Part shown: positions 21,120 through 33,289 of the stretch, piece after piece
Layout: the number at the start of each line of letters is the position of its first letter
Position numbering within the stretch: position 1 is the stretch's first letter
Source: Sipunculus nudus
Taxonomy: Eukaryota > Annelida > Sipuncula > Golfingiida > Sipunculidae
Reading direction: 5' to 3'
DNA: 64,000 bases
Assembly: GCA_026874595.1 (NCBI GenBank)
Contig: CM049321.1
Span: 1,982,479 to 2,046,478 of the forward strand
Made by a program: the position numbers and the translations under genes
The notes under the pieces: generated by a model
What the model was told of the DNA's origin: nothing
Databases searched by the model: none
Seen by the model: the letters and a program-made list of their open reading frames with translations, nothing else

Positions 21120-23240
21120 TTCCAATTTAATTTTTTTTCTTAAGAAAATAACAATCCCTCAATATACTCTTGTTTGTTATCTAAATATTCAATTATACAT
21201 ATAACATATTACACTTAGCAACTTTTGCATTAAAAAAAAACAGCTTTTGTATTCCATGTGCCTTTATCGTATTTCTTTGTGTGAAATGTAGTTCTCTTTT
21301 TTATATGAGAGTATTAAGTGTTAAAAGGTTTTCGTAATACAGTGAAGGAAATAATAGTCTTTATAATTAACATATTTTAACTATTCATGATATAAATGAA
21401 TTTATCAACAAATTAATTAAATACCATTTTTTCTTGACCTGTCATGCACAGAAACTACCATAGACTCTTTTTCTCTGGTTATATTTAAAGAAAGATGGTG
21501 CACATATGATTGACTTTTCCAACTGTGCACAAATCTATGTAAAGACTGCATGTAATGATACATTATTAAACAGTATTTACTATTTTGCAACATTCTTGTA
21601 ATACACAAATTGTTGTTTTTGGATAGGAAACGCATATAACTCTGTTCCACATTTTTAGAAGCAAATATAAAAAGGCGTGGTATCACTCAGATTAATCTGG
21701 AACAACGGAAGTTGGAACGTCAAGCATAAAACCCTTGAGATATTGGGTAGATATCCCTTATTTTCAGACAAGGGATGAGCGACAGAAATACAGAAAGAGA
21801 AGGTAAAATAATTGTGTTGTTGATGTTAGTAAAATGAGATATTACATATGGGGCAGATATTGCAATTGCCTGGTAGTGTAATAATTGAACAAAAACATTG
21901 TACACGGGGCCAAAATGTCCCGTGTCTCATTTTAAAGGAATCAGGTTATTTCAAATCAATAATCAAAATACTTGCAAGGTCTGAAATGTAATTTATATAA
22001 AGTATATAGTGCTCCGTTAATTTTCATGGTTTTAGTTACCAATTTAAAGTTAAATACCAAGAACAAGATATATTTAAGAAATTTTTATAGGACGTAACAT
22101 TTTGAAATCTGAAAATGTGCTTTAATTTAAAAATGTTCTTAATATGTGCCAATAGGTCCTTAAACGACCTTTCCAATAACATCTGGGATATTTAAACTGG
22201 TTGAGTAAAAGCTATGAATTTCTCGTTAAAATTACCTCTACCCCATATCATTAACTAATATTCAAATGTCTGCAACAAAAACGGCCAGTGGCACAAAACT
22301 TGGACCACAGTTTCAGAGTACTACCCTTCCAGCAGTGAACTAACACTAGCAGTGAACTATGGTATCAAGCTAACATAATTTCCGGTCAGACCAAGGCTGT
22401 GTGGTGTGTTAAACGACCTCGTTTTAGCTCCAAGACTATTAAAATAAATTAATTAAAAAAATGCTATAAACTTGGACTATGAACCAGAACAAAGCACATT
22501 CGAACCTAAAAAGAAACAATATACGACGAGGTATTGCGTAAATGATATTGTGCTTGATGACGGGTAAACCGAAACAACTGATTCAGCTGTATTACAATAA
22601 AGGTGGAACCATCAACGAACCAGCTAGCTTTCAATATGTGTGTGAAAGTTGACGCTTACAGCTACGAACGTTTGGGAAATACTTTGTAACATCTTACTTT
22701 ATTGTAAATCAATATCAATTGCTCTATAAAATACATAACCAAGATACTAAAACCAAAGTGCTGATATTTTTTCAGACTTACAAAAAGGAAAATAACATTT
22801 TGAATGACGAAAACTAGTTATCAGATACTTGGTACAGACATTACCTCATTTATAGAAACACCCGAAGTGTTCACCGTTTAGGATGAGCAAACATTTTAAG
22901 TTCCTTGAGTAAAAACTTGTGAAAATAATTTGTAATCATTTGATACCTCTATTCAAAGTAATGTTAAACCATAACTTAAATTTAATGCATTAATATTTAG
23001 TATTTGTCTGGTGAACAGGTGAAATATCATTTTTTGATTGCAGATAATGCTTTTAAATAAACAGCATGGGCAAGATATCTGCATGATCTCATTCTAAAAA
23101 CGTCAGAGTTTATTGAGACAGGGCGGTAGACGGCGTGCGATGGACGTTGCTCCACCACAGAGTGAACTATACATATCAAATATATAAAGCAGTACCTAAC
23201 GTAGATAGGTGACAGACATCATATTAAACCATGTTGGCTT
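21120..23240. other. No recognised gene; possible 3' intron of the vWD gene
   Basis: AT-rich. The donor at 23247 shows that the vWD gene continues somewhere to the left, but no minus-strand exon with cysteine-rich content and matching phase 0 was identified here. Confidence 0.4.
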
Positions 23241-23247
23241 AACTCAC

Positions 23248-23366
23248 CTCAGTCAGGGGTTCCCAACAGATTCCAGTGAGACACATGCGCTCACGGACCA
23301 TGTCACATTGCTCTTCCTTCGTGCATTTCCTCCAGTCCTCCCAAGGGCCGTAAACGCCTTCTATGC
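23248..23366 (-). CDS. vWD gene exon 4: thrombospondin type 1-like module
   Basis: The acceptor ATAACTTAG opens 119 bases that end at GAG|GTGAGT, phase 0. The short reading GPWEDWRKC, then CDMVRERMC and GICW resemble the WxxWxxC and RxRxC pattern of thrombospondin type 1 repeats, in a reduced form. The module could continue in a further exon to the left. Confidence 0.65.
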
Positions 23367-25824
23367 CTAAGTTATAAATCATTAAGAAAAATAATTCCTA
23401 GAATAGATGTTAATTTATAGAGATACCTACTTGCACGTCCTGTTGCTGGCTTTGTGTTCGAGAGGGTTTCACTTTGGCGATATTCACGAAAATCTGATAT
23501 TATAAATACTTTTAGATCTTTAATGTTATTTATAAATAATAAATAGAAACATTTCAAGTTTTTTTTTATATTTCCTTAGATCTTTGTTAATTTGTTAAAG
23601 GTGACCATTCACCTACCCCTTGAAAAGGAGTTATATGTTTTCTGGCTTCCTCTGTGTATATATGTTTATGATCTTAAGGTAATTCTAGTTATGAAAAGTT
23701 CTTTTAACGTCTCCGTGAAGGATGTATAAACTTTGTTTTATCTAAACGTGTTTGTAAACATATATTTGTTGACAAACGGGGAAAATGTAACCTCAGGTGG
23801 TAGGTTCCATATATGCGGAGGTAGAAAGGTCACTTGTTGCAAAACACCATTTGCAAAGCTCTGGCTAATCTGACTTGCCACCAGATGCCCTTGTTAAATT
23901 TGGTGTGGTTAATTTGGGGCCCCAAAATATTATTAACACGTTGATATAAACAAAACAAGCAGACTGTGTGCGGTGATATCGATGTTTTCCGGCCTATTTT
24001 TACCTTCAGTTAATCAAAGGTCAGATAGGTGATTGGGCCCCTTTAAGGTTTTGTGTGCATATTAGATAATAAACATTATAATGGATATTTTGTGCAGGTT
24101 ACTGGAAATGGAAACCTCGCAAAACCTTTTAAAGAGACAGGGGGACATGAAAAGTCATGTTTGCTGTTTGTCAAAGTACACATGTACAAGAACCTCGTAG
24201 TAGATGTTTGAGATTTACTATAATTAACTCATAGTTTAATCCTCCAAGTACCTCCACCAACGCCTGTATCTGCATTGGTCTGTCCCAATAAAGAAATAGG
24301 AAAATGTATAGTGCCTACCACAACACAAAGGAATAAAAATGAAAAGCATTAATAACAATCAAATAGGTGTAATCATTATCCTTTTATAAAGATTCTAACT
24401 TACTTATTAGTAATTGAATGAGTAATTGAATTGTGACTGGATAGTTTGGGATCCGAGACTCGACTCAAAAAGAAAAGAAAATAAAGCTTAAGATCGTTAA
24501 ATTTCGAAAGATCGAATGGGATGGAGGCAAGAAGCGAGGAGGTTGGGTGGGGTATGTGAGCAGGCAACACAGAATACTTCCTACCTTTCTTAACGTATTC
24601 AGATGTGCTTTGTGTTTTGAGATGGCATTATTTTGCTATTTTCTGGCTTCGAAAAGTTAGGGAACAGTTAAAGATGATCAATATAGCATAAGTTACTTTA
24701 TGTAGGTTTTTAAATAAAAATGCAAAACTCGGGAATATTAAAAAAGAGAAAATAATAGGTACCTATAAAAAAAGTTAATTTTGGCGTATACTTACCGCAA
24801 TCAGTTTCTCTTCTCCAGGTGTTGGAGATTTTCCGATTTCTCTGCATACACTGAAGAGCGGCATTCTCCAAAGCTTTGCAGGCCACCGCGGGAGCAATAA
24901 CGTCATCATCAACATTGACCGCCTGGACATCATCCATGCAGGTTTTGAAGTACATCTCTGTAACCTTTCTGTCGCATCCAGAGAAGGACCCTTCAGCTTG
25001 TAGCTCCCTGCAGATCATTTTAGCACGCCGGTGTGGGAGTCTACCAAATCTTGGTGGATAAGGCCTGTTTTCGCAGCTGTCGAATCAGACAGGCAAATGT
25101 TAAGCACATTGACAGCCAAAAGGTATATACATTATGAACTCATCTGTAAGTAACAGCCATTGTGAGACGTCCGTCCGTCCGTCTGTCTCCTGGTAGCACC
25201 AACAGCATTTCCTTAGCAATACCCATCCATTACTTCTCAATTCTAATATATATGTGAATTATTGGATAAATGTACCACATACCAAAACTGGAAGCGCTTC
25301 CTAAAATAATTTTTGGGCTCCATTGTTGGTTTTGGGCCAAAAGTAAACAAGACATTTGCACTCAGAAAGCGCAGAGCTAATTACACCCAAATGGCAATGT
25401 CAGAAATGCAGCATTTTTTCCCCTTAAAAATCCTTCATCCTCACGATAATTCCGATCATTCCCAATAATTGTTTGTTCCTTGTGTCATTTCCGAGCTATC
25501 CTGAAAATTTAATGAAAATCCGTTAAGAATTTTTTTGCGTAATGTTTGCATATACAAACAAACCCAACGCCGGCAAAACATCTTCCTTATCACCATTTTC
25601 TTGAAAATGCTGAAGATAATTGACCCAATCGATTTATCAGAACCATGTTAGACACATTAGTATTGCATCTGGTATATGGCCTTTTCCTTTAAAATTCAAA
25701 CACAACGGATACCATTTCTCAGCAAAGTCACCATGAATTTGCATTATATTATTATATTTTGCACATGAACAGATCTTGGTGAAAGCATGTCACTTGGAAA
25801 ATTGGGGGGGGGGGGGTATATATT

Positions 25825-25865
<41 letters not shown>

Positions 25866-28664
25866 CTGTATCTAAACAATTTTATGAGTTTTTTTTCAGC
25901 ACGTTTAATTTGCATAAAGTGTATTTAATTATTCGATTAAGTAACACAGAGTGTGTATCGCCAAACATTTTCCTCTTATCATGCAATATTTGAGCAAATT
26001 GGACGGATCAGGCTCTGGGAGATTTGGAGCCTAATCGAAAAAAATCAAGTGTCTAGCCGCTAGCTAGCACTGGTCAAAGCATTTGTCTTTATCAAGTTTT
26101 GGCATAAGAAAAATAATTATTTGTCAGGCGACCTAGATTTATTACTGAAGACCGTTCTGGAGACATTTTTTATATGAAAAAGGAAACGAAAACTATAGTT
26201 CTCGCTCTATGCGATGTAGATATACCTGTCCAGTATCATATTTTTATTAAATTGTTGCAAACCGTCATGCCCTCGAAAATCGAAGATATATAATAAGAAA
26301 TTATGTGCCCTCGAAATCAACATAAATGCTGATTCCTTCCGTATCATTCCTAACTCATATGGAAGTCCTTGGGCTCAAAATATTCAACACCATCAGAACC
26401 TATGGTTCTAGTAATCGTGATTTTACCCTATTAGATCATAAATTGGTCCACACGGTATACACTATAGACCCATGTTCATAATAATTGACACCGAGTATTG
26501 GAATCAGATTTTCCAATTGACAAAACGTACAAGTCTAACAGCCTCCACACAGGGTCAAGATGTATAGAAAGTTGCATTTATGGATTTTTGGGGTATCATT
26601 TTTCACAACCCTACGGACAATATACTGGAGATACGACCATTATTTTTTCGGGAACATAAGTCTAAACGCATTTCATGTCTGACTGATAAAGGTTGGGTTT
26701 TATATTCTAATATTATCCCGTGAGAGTCTCATCTGAATTGAAACTTTGTCTTCAAGGGCTAAGGCCTGTTCATAGCGGGAGCATACCCCCTAACACACGT
26801 CTTGGTAGACGCAATAGGGCTATCCATTATATACCCCTTCCGCCCTTGCATTATCAGTACCCATTCACTCCTTGGTCGAAAGATCCCATCCTTGTGGTAA
26901 ATGCCAGGAGTCTTAGCGAGGATGGGGGGGGGGGGGGATTCGAACAGGATTCGGGTAACGGGATGTGAACCTTAAACCTTGCGGTCACAAATTCAGCGCC
27001 CGAACGATTACGCAACTGTGCTGCACATAAATTTGCGGTCTATACCAAGCAATACAATGCTTCACCTGGGACTCCATGTGAGAAACACTTAATTAAATCT
27101 AATTTTGAAGAAAAGGATTCCGCGCCGTGTGCTGAGGTTGTGTAAAAATCTAGAGAGAAAGTTGAATCTAAATAATTCTAAACCTCCGCAGAAATTCTGT
27201 TGTTAATGTAAAGAGGAAGTGCACCAAACGTTCAGCACACCTCTGAGAACACCCGCCAGTGCACCTCCCAGATTGAATTGGTATTTTTCATTAGCAGTAT
27301 TTGCATTCAATTAAATTGCATAGAAACTCTTCAAGACTCTTCAAGGGCCAAATTTGATTCGTCCAATTAGCTGTTCGAAAAACTTCTGTGTTCACATTCG
27401 ATCTGTCATTATTCAACGCCGGTTACATGTGCTAATTCAAATAAAAACATTTTACACATCTGTTTATTTACTATTACCCTTACCAGGGGTCTTCTGGGTC
27501 GTACACTTGCCAGCTGTTGCCGATAGTATGGTGTCCCAGGGCTGTAGGACTTACGCTTCTCGCAGCACTGGTTCTTTCGTCATTCCCAGCATTGCCGTCG
27601 AAGTTTCCACAGATTCCGGTCATCATTTTCATATACGAATCATGTACACAAGCGAAGCCAGACCCCGCGTGGTCTGTAATCCACAGATAGGCGCCGGTTG
27701 GTATCATTACGATTACATTGCTTGGATCCTTGTACACTTTGAGACCGCCTTGCACAGGCAGCGGGTTAGGCGCTGGGGAGGCTGGGACGGAATAGCTGAA
27801 GAATGCATCCACGAGGGAAAATACCTGAAAAAAGAAAGCACTTAACCTATATAAACTTTAACATCCTGTGACAATCAGTTGACCACACGGCACAAATAGC
27901 CTCGATATAACCTCTACAGTAATAATGTTTATTCATTAGATTTCAGCCGAACTCGTTATAGGAAATATCACATTGTATGACTTGTTTTAAATGTTTTGGC
28001 AGGATCTATGGGCTTATACCGCCTGCTCAATAAAAATAATCCCTTGAAAATATAAGAGAAAACGCACAAAGCCTGACTGTTTTGTTTACAAATAATAATT
28101 CGTGAAAACGTGCTAAATAATTCAAACACGTTCAAGAATGCTTTTGACGATCCGGAGTTTTGTAAGCGCAGTGTTGTAACTAGTGACCTTTCAACTTTCC
28201 CTCATATGCAACCAACCAACTTAGTTTACTGGGCTTTTCTCTACGTCACCACTGGCCCATGTGCCGTGTTAACAGCGTGTAGAGTTGAATACCTGGCTTT
28301 AATTAACAAAACGTTTTCCATGAAGATGTGACATCCTTTTGATGGAAAAACGATGTAAAGGTTCGATTCCAAGATATGGCTATTTCATGTCATGCGGCTA
28401 AGCGCTTGTGAACGGAATAAGTATTCCAGCATCTACAATCATATATTTCATGTTTTGATGAAATAATTATTGAATATATTATAACTGACGGCGGGGACAG
28501 TGCGCAATGGTTCAGGTGCCCGACTCATGATCGAGACTTCGATTCCCGTTCAGACCCCAATGTGCTAAGTCGCTTGGCTAAGGTCCAAACCACAAGCTGG
28601 GGCGTAGCAAGGATTAAGGGAGGGGAGGGGGCCGAAATATATGGCAAAGGCAATTGATGCATAA

Positions 28665-28733
<69 letters not shown>

Positions 28734-31700
28734 ACCTCACAAAAATTCCACACAACATACTAATGTTTAATTCCAATTATAAATATCAGTTCTACCAGGT
28801 GATGGAATAAAAAAAGGGACTCATAGGTTAAGGCGCTCAGCTGAATTTTGTAAAAATTCCGCAAATGCAAAACATCCTTATTTCCATTGTTATTGTTTTT
28901 TATATATGTTAATATTTTCAAAGCTAAGAGAAAATGATCCTGCTATATTTGGTAATAAACAAGTACTAAATTTATGATTGCCAAACTAATACTTTGTCAT
29001 GAGTGTCATGGAAAAGCCAATATAGTTTTTTCTACATATTGTGTTGCATATGAAATATGAACAGATAGCCACAGATGGACGGAAAGAAATTTTAACTTTA
29101 TTTCACTTACTGCTGAGGCAGGAAAATATAGATTTTACGTTTATATTAAACCCTTTCTTCAGCATGTCCATTTTGGCAGGTGAATAACGATTTATTTAAT
29201 GAATAAATTTTATCTTATTGAAGTTTTCAAATCTAAAAATCTGATAAATTTGCTATATAAAAAAATCTCTAAACATATATAAATTTAGTAAAGAGTAAAT
29301 TTAGAATTATAAGCTGCATCCTTATTTATCCTCAGTTTTGGCATATCAAATTACGTAACACATATAATCTACATTTTTTTAATCCTAAAATCTTTAAAAT
29401 TAATTAAAAAGACACTAAAAATGGCATCTTCTTGATTATTCCCTGTATCAGAACTCAAAAATAGGGTTTTACATTGGGGGTTTTAATTTTATGTACATGG
29501 TTAATTATATTAATTAAAATTAAAAAAAAAATCAGTAGAACTGTTTAAAAATTCCCTTTCAAATTCAGGTATACTCACTGTTAGTTGGATAAGGGACAAA
29601 TAACGAATAATGCTAAATATTATCTTGACAATAATTAAATTCTGAATTTCACACATTTAAAAAAAAAAAGCAAAACTGAGTTATCTCTCCTGTAGGATTT
29701 CCTCTAAACATGCTCATCAACATTTTTTATAACAAAATTAATGTGCACTCATCGTAACCCCTTATAATACAAACAAATTCCAATATATAGCAAAATGCCT
29801 AGAAACAAATGTATTAAAAATAGAAAATTATAACATTCATATCTTGTTCATGCATCCACTCTATGGAGAAGGTTGGGGACGCCAGGGGAAGCCCAGCTCT
29901 GTTGAGCAAAAGGAGCTAGCTGCGTGGACTGAAATAAGTTACACAACATGTGACTCGGTGAGGGTTTTGGGACTGCACACCAACGTACTGGGTTGCCTTG
30001 ATGTAAGCAATACTTGACATGGTGTCTGAAAACTTGAATAACGGCTACTGTTTTTGACCAATTCCTTTCAAATTTCAGATTTCTAAAGAGTAATTCCTGA
30101 TGTATATATCAGTGCTTACAGGACAAAGTGTGACATTTTCAAACGTTGGCAAAAATTAAGGTATTAGTTTTACATTTATGCTAATATCTTGAAAAAAAAT
30201 TACAAATTCTGATCTAAATTCTTGCATACGATTATTGTTTGATCAAATAAAGTTTTATCACTGAAAAAGTCTCTTGTTTTAACAGTTACCATGTTAAGTG
30301 AGAAAATATATTTCCTGATGTTTTGATAAGGTATACATTACGTTCAGATCCATAATTTAAAAAAATATGCCAAATTGACTTTATTTCTTGCATGTACATG
30401 TACATAGAAAATATATATATAGAGATTTATCTATGCCAAATATAATCAAAACAACGTTAGTGGTTTTAATATAATTTAGGGACTCTCGAAGTGTAACAAC
30501 AGGCTTTTACTGGATAACAGAGGTTTTTTCCTTAAAAGTCAGAGTGACCCAGTTTCAGGTTTGGTAGGAGAACGGACATCCAACTGGTTGTTTAATTTGG
30601 ATTCGCAGGCCAAACAGTTATTTCAAACATTTCCTTGTTAACCGACTTACGGCCGGCCAGACGGATGACGGACAAAGGACCATCGCTATGGCTAACATAA
30701 ATATAGTCAGGTGAGCTATAAATATCATATTTTTTTTTCATGATTTTCATGATTATGTTTAAGAAAATTTAATCACTATTAGACTGAGTTAAATTCCGGG
30801 AGGAACGGACGTATTGGATGTCGACCGGGGGGGGGGGGGGCGGGGCATGGCTACGCCCCTGGCAAGTGTGCCTCTGTCCACCCAGCAGTAGAAATGGGTA
30901 TCTGTAAATACTGGGAAGGTAACCTGCGATGGACTAGCGTCCCATCCAGGAGGAGTTTAACTCTTAAGTCGCTTCACGCTACAGAAACCGGAATAAGCCC
31001 CGGCCTGATGAGCCAGAAGATCGGGTGTAAAAGGCCCCATATTTGATACATGTTGATAATATATAGAAGATGTGTACACAATGGGACCGTCTATGTTTGC
31101 TGTCGTTTATTTGTTAATTTTAATCAGTTTATAAATGTCATTAAATATAAAGAACGCGTAATATATTGTCTTTCAGCTTGAAAAGAGATGTATCGGGACT
31201 TATTGTACTGTTCTACATAATTATCAGGTTCTTGGCATAGTTTAATTAGTACGTTCCTTTAGAAATAATCCTGAATGAACATACTTAGTGGAAACAGCAT
31301 GTTCAATATATTAAGGGTAATAGGTTTCCTACATGTCAAGCCAAAAAAGTTTTCTTTCGTACGCCAACATTGTTAACATTTTACATTTATTAACCCATAA
31401 TAACATACGGGATAGAAGTATACTTTTCTTTAAATTTTATGTTTAATTGTTATAACAACCAGCTTTCAAACATCTTTGATAACCTATATGTTAATAAAAA
31501 AATATTTGTATTAATATTTCACCAGGTAGAAGGCATGTACCAAAGGTAAAATATGCAGCAGTCTGCAAAACACTGCGTCATAGTGTGTTTACTTGTGGAA
31601 TTTACTTTCATCAAAAAAAGATATAAAATTTTCTCTCTCCCGTATTAAAGCTGGTTTGGGACCATACATGCTTGACTAAACATGTTAATATTAAATGAAA

Positions 31701-32596
31701 AAAAAATTCTAAATGTCCTATTCGTAATTTACAGCAGTTAATACTGCAGTGTGCTTCCAATGTATGCATATTATGGATTCTGTTCCTTTTGTTAATTCCA
31801 ATTGCACCTACCATTTGTGCCTTATCCGTCGAAATTTTAGGAAATGTACATACAACCCTTTTGCGTCAAATTGTCTTTGTTTAATTCTGAGTATTGTATG
31901 AATTTACTGGTTGTTATACAGAGGCGTCAATAAAGGGGGATAGGGGTAAATACCCCCCTTCAATTTTTAGCGATGGGTATGGTCAATGTTATTCCCCCTG
32001 ATATTCACAAAATAACATTTATATATTGGAAACGGAATATATTAATAATTTGAATTATAGACTTTGTGTCTATTTCTTAGTTTACTAAGAAATATGTTAT
32101 ATCTAAACCTGGTTTAGAAGTACAATACTTTAATTTAAATTAATTGTCAAATTTGATTACCCTTCCGTGCCTGCGAGTCATCTCCAAAACCTGAAGATAA
32201 ATTGACGCAACTGATGTTATATAAATTTACTTGTAAATGTAGATGCAAATGGAAACAAATTGAACTGAATTGAACTGAAAACACTCAAAATATGTATTGA
32301 AAAATACTTACACTGGTAGATAGGTCATATTTAACTCGTACTCTGGTGCAGTTATAAATAACATTCCAGTAGTATGGGTAGGAGGGACCCGTAGTGATTG
32401 TAGCATAAGCAACAACTTCAATACGGAAGTCTATGTTATCAGGGGTGGCGACATTGTGTCTGCATAGGCCGTGGTAGTTAATCATCTTCTTGTCAAACGT
32501 GTAGTAGTGAATGTCCGGGTAACCATGACAACACGTATAACCTAGATACATAAGAAAGCAAACCAAATAGAAAAAGGCAAGAGGAGATAATTTCAT
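23248..32596 (-). CDS. Secreted vWD - C8 - thrombospondin type 1-like protein (4 exons, 3' end missing)
   Basis: Read on the minus strand, exons 32596-32312, 27824-27484, 25076-24796 and 23366-23248 join in one frame (phases 0, 2, 1) to give 342 residues. Order: signal peptide (about 1-22), von Willebrand type D domain (about 23-208, split over two exons), C8-like cysteine module (about 209-302), thrombospondin type 1-like module (303-342). The D-domain signature GICGNFDGN is at 165-173. The codon split between exons 2 and 3 gives a cysteine, as expected at the end of a D domain. The last exon ends in a clean GTGAGT donor, so at least one further exon lies below 23248, but none was recognised. 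Introns of 4.5, 2.4 and 1.4 kb are full of repeats. Function is unknown; the architecture is that of extracellular mucin-like or matrix proteins. Confidence 0.82.
24796..25076 (-). CDS. vWD gene exon 3: C8-like cysteine module
   Basis: The acceptor TTCGACAG opens 281 bases that complete the cysteine codon from exon 2 and end one base into a codon at GTAAGT. FSGCDRKV, then FKTCMDDV, and AVACKALENAALQC match the spacing of the C8 module that follows vWD domains in mucins and related proteins. Confidence 0.8.
25380..25600. repeat. Dispersed repeat fragment in vWD intron 2
   Basis: Contains GAGCTATCCTGAAAATTTAATG and AAATCCGTTAAGAATTTTTT followed by ACAAACAAAC. These word patterns are familiar from abundant marine invertebrate repeats. 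No ends were defined. Confidence 0.35.
25803..25862. repeat. Poly-G and (TA)n microsatellite in vWD intron 2
   Basis: A G-run of about 13 is followed by about 18 TA units. Confidence 0.9.
26692..27025 (-). mobile_element. tRNA-derived SINE, family of the 51.37-kb copy
   Basis: Read on the minus strand, an A-box region (GTAATCGTTCGGGCGC, near 27013-26996) and a B box (GGTTCACATCC, near 26972-26961) precede a body matching 51450-51720: TTTACCACAAGG, GAGTGAATGGGTACTG, ATGAACAGGCC and AGATGAGACT occur in the same order. Confidence 0.7.
27484..27824 (-). CDS. vWD gene exon 2: second half of the D domain
   Basis: The acceptor TTTTTTCAG follows a pyrimidine tract and the donor reads CCCTG|GTAAGG, giving 113 codons plus two bases. 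The exon carries the D-domain core ending MTGICGNFDGN, followed by GNSWQVYDPEDP. Its split last codon becomes cysteine when joined to exon 3. A proline-rich insertion (PASPAPNPLP) sits early in the exon. Confidence 0.85.
28485..28600 (+). mobile_element. tRNA-derived SINE head
   Basis: GTGCGCAATGGTTCAGGTGC and ACTTCGATTCCCG have A-box and B-box spacing. The body is cut short by the GGGGCGTAGC element that follows. Confidence 0.5.
28596..28728 (+). mobile_element. GGGGCGTAGC MITE-like fragment running into (TA)n
   Basis: CTGGGGCGTAGCAAGGATT, a G-rich stretch, GGGGGCCGAAATAT and GCAAAGGCAATTGATGCAT are followed by about 30 TA units. The same order, inverted, is seen at 6445-6560 and 39757-39953. 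Confidence 0.55.
28740..30480. other. Intronic AT-rich sequence of the vWD gene
   Basis: This part of intron 1 shows many A and T runs and no conserved-looking frame. Confidence 0.5.
30820..31045. repeat. SINE/MITE fragments in vWD intron 1
   Basis: A poly-G run ends at GGCTACGCCCCTG (the end of the GGGGCGTAGCC family). Then come CACCCAGCAGTAGAAATGGGTA and CTGCGATGGACTAGCGTCCC, GGAATAAGC and GGCCTGATG(A)GCC. The latter block looks like a conserved SINE core domain; its family name cannot be decided without a library search. Confidence 0.45.
31919..32213. mobile_element. hAT-type MITE (CAGNGGCGTCAAT family) in vWD intron 1
   Basis: CAGAGGCGTCAAT and ATTGACGCAACTG bound 295 bases. Flanks TTGTTATA (31911-31918) and ATGTTATA (32214-32221) match at 7 of 8 positions. 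It ends about 100 bases from the exon 1 donor of the vWD gene. Confidence 0.83.
32312..32596 (-). CDS. vWD gene exon 1: signal peptide and first half of the D domain
   Basis: The exon has 95 codons and ends at AGT|GTAAGT, phase 0. The first 20 or so residues are hydrophobic and followed by a CCHG segment. The GYPDIHYYTFD stretch corresponds to the conserved GDPHYRTFDG start of vWD domains, followed by a CRHNV and a VRVKYD strand. The start is the first ATG of the frame. A TATA-like stretch at 32631-32641 (minus strand) is weak support for a promoter. Confidence 0.82.
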
Positions 32597-33211
32597 GCAC
32601 TAAACGTATTGTAAAACACCTAAATAATATTATATCTTATACACGTGTACGCATGAGCGTTTGAGTAAATCTTTCCGAGTAGGGAAGGGGGGCTTACAGG
32701 AGTTAATATGCTTTCTTCAGTCTCTGGATAATGGTCATCTAGACCGGGTTGACTGGGCACAACTATTGTACCAACAACAAAGAGCGCAGGATTGACAACT
32801 GCATCAATACAAATATACATCTAAACATGTAGCACTAGGACAAGTCAGAGACAAGCAAAAACATGTATTCACCACCCCTGCCTTACAAAACAGGACCACA
32901 GTGTCCATAAAAATGCTAAAAAAAACCGGTGTTTTATTATGCGCTTACTGTCAGTATCAAATTATATCTATCGCGTGTATGTTTGATATGACAGATATGG
33001 GGTGAATCTAAATCTATTTTTGATTGACATTCTGTAGATGAACTACGATATTTTTATGTTTTACCGCAGTATCTTTTTTTATGGCAATGCAGTGATAAGA
33101 AGCAGTAAGTGACATTGAAAGAGAAACAGAAACTAAATTGTTAAACTACGAGAAGAGAAAATAAATTTTCATTAAGATATACTGTCCGTATCGAAAGGTT
33201 CCAAGATCTTA

Positions 33212-33216
<5 letters not shown>

Positions 33217-33260
<44 letters not shown>
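33217..33260. repeat. (TA)n microsatellite
   Basis: About 22 TA units upstream of the vWD gene. Confidence 0.9.
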
Positions 33261-33262
<2 letters not shown>

Positions 33263-33289
33263 TGTAGAAAATGAAGTACCCACATCTAA

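Noticed and set aside
27354-27845. 163-codon frame on the plus strand
   Set aside because: It is the antisense shadow of vWD exon 2, whose domain signature and splice sites are on the minus strand.
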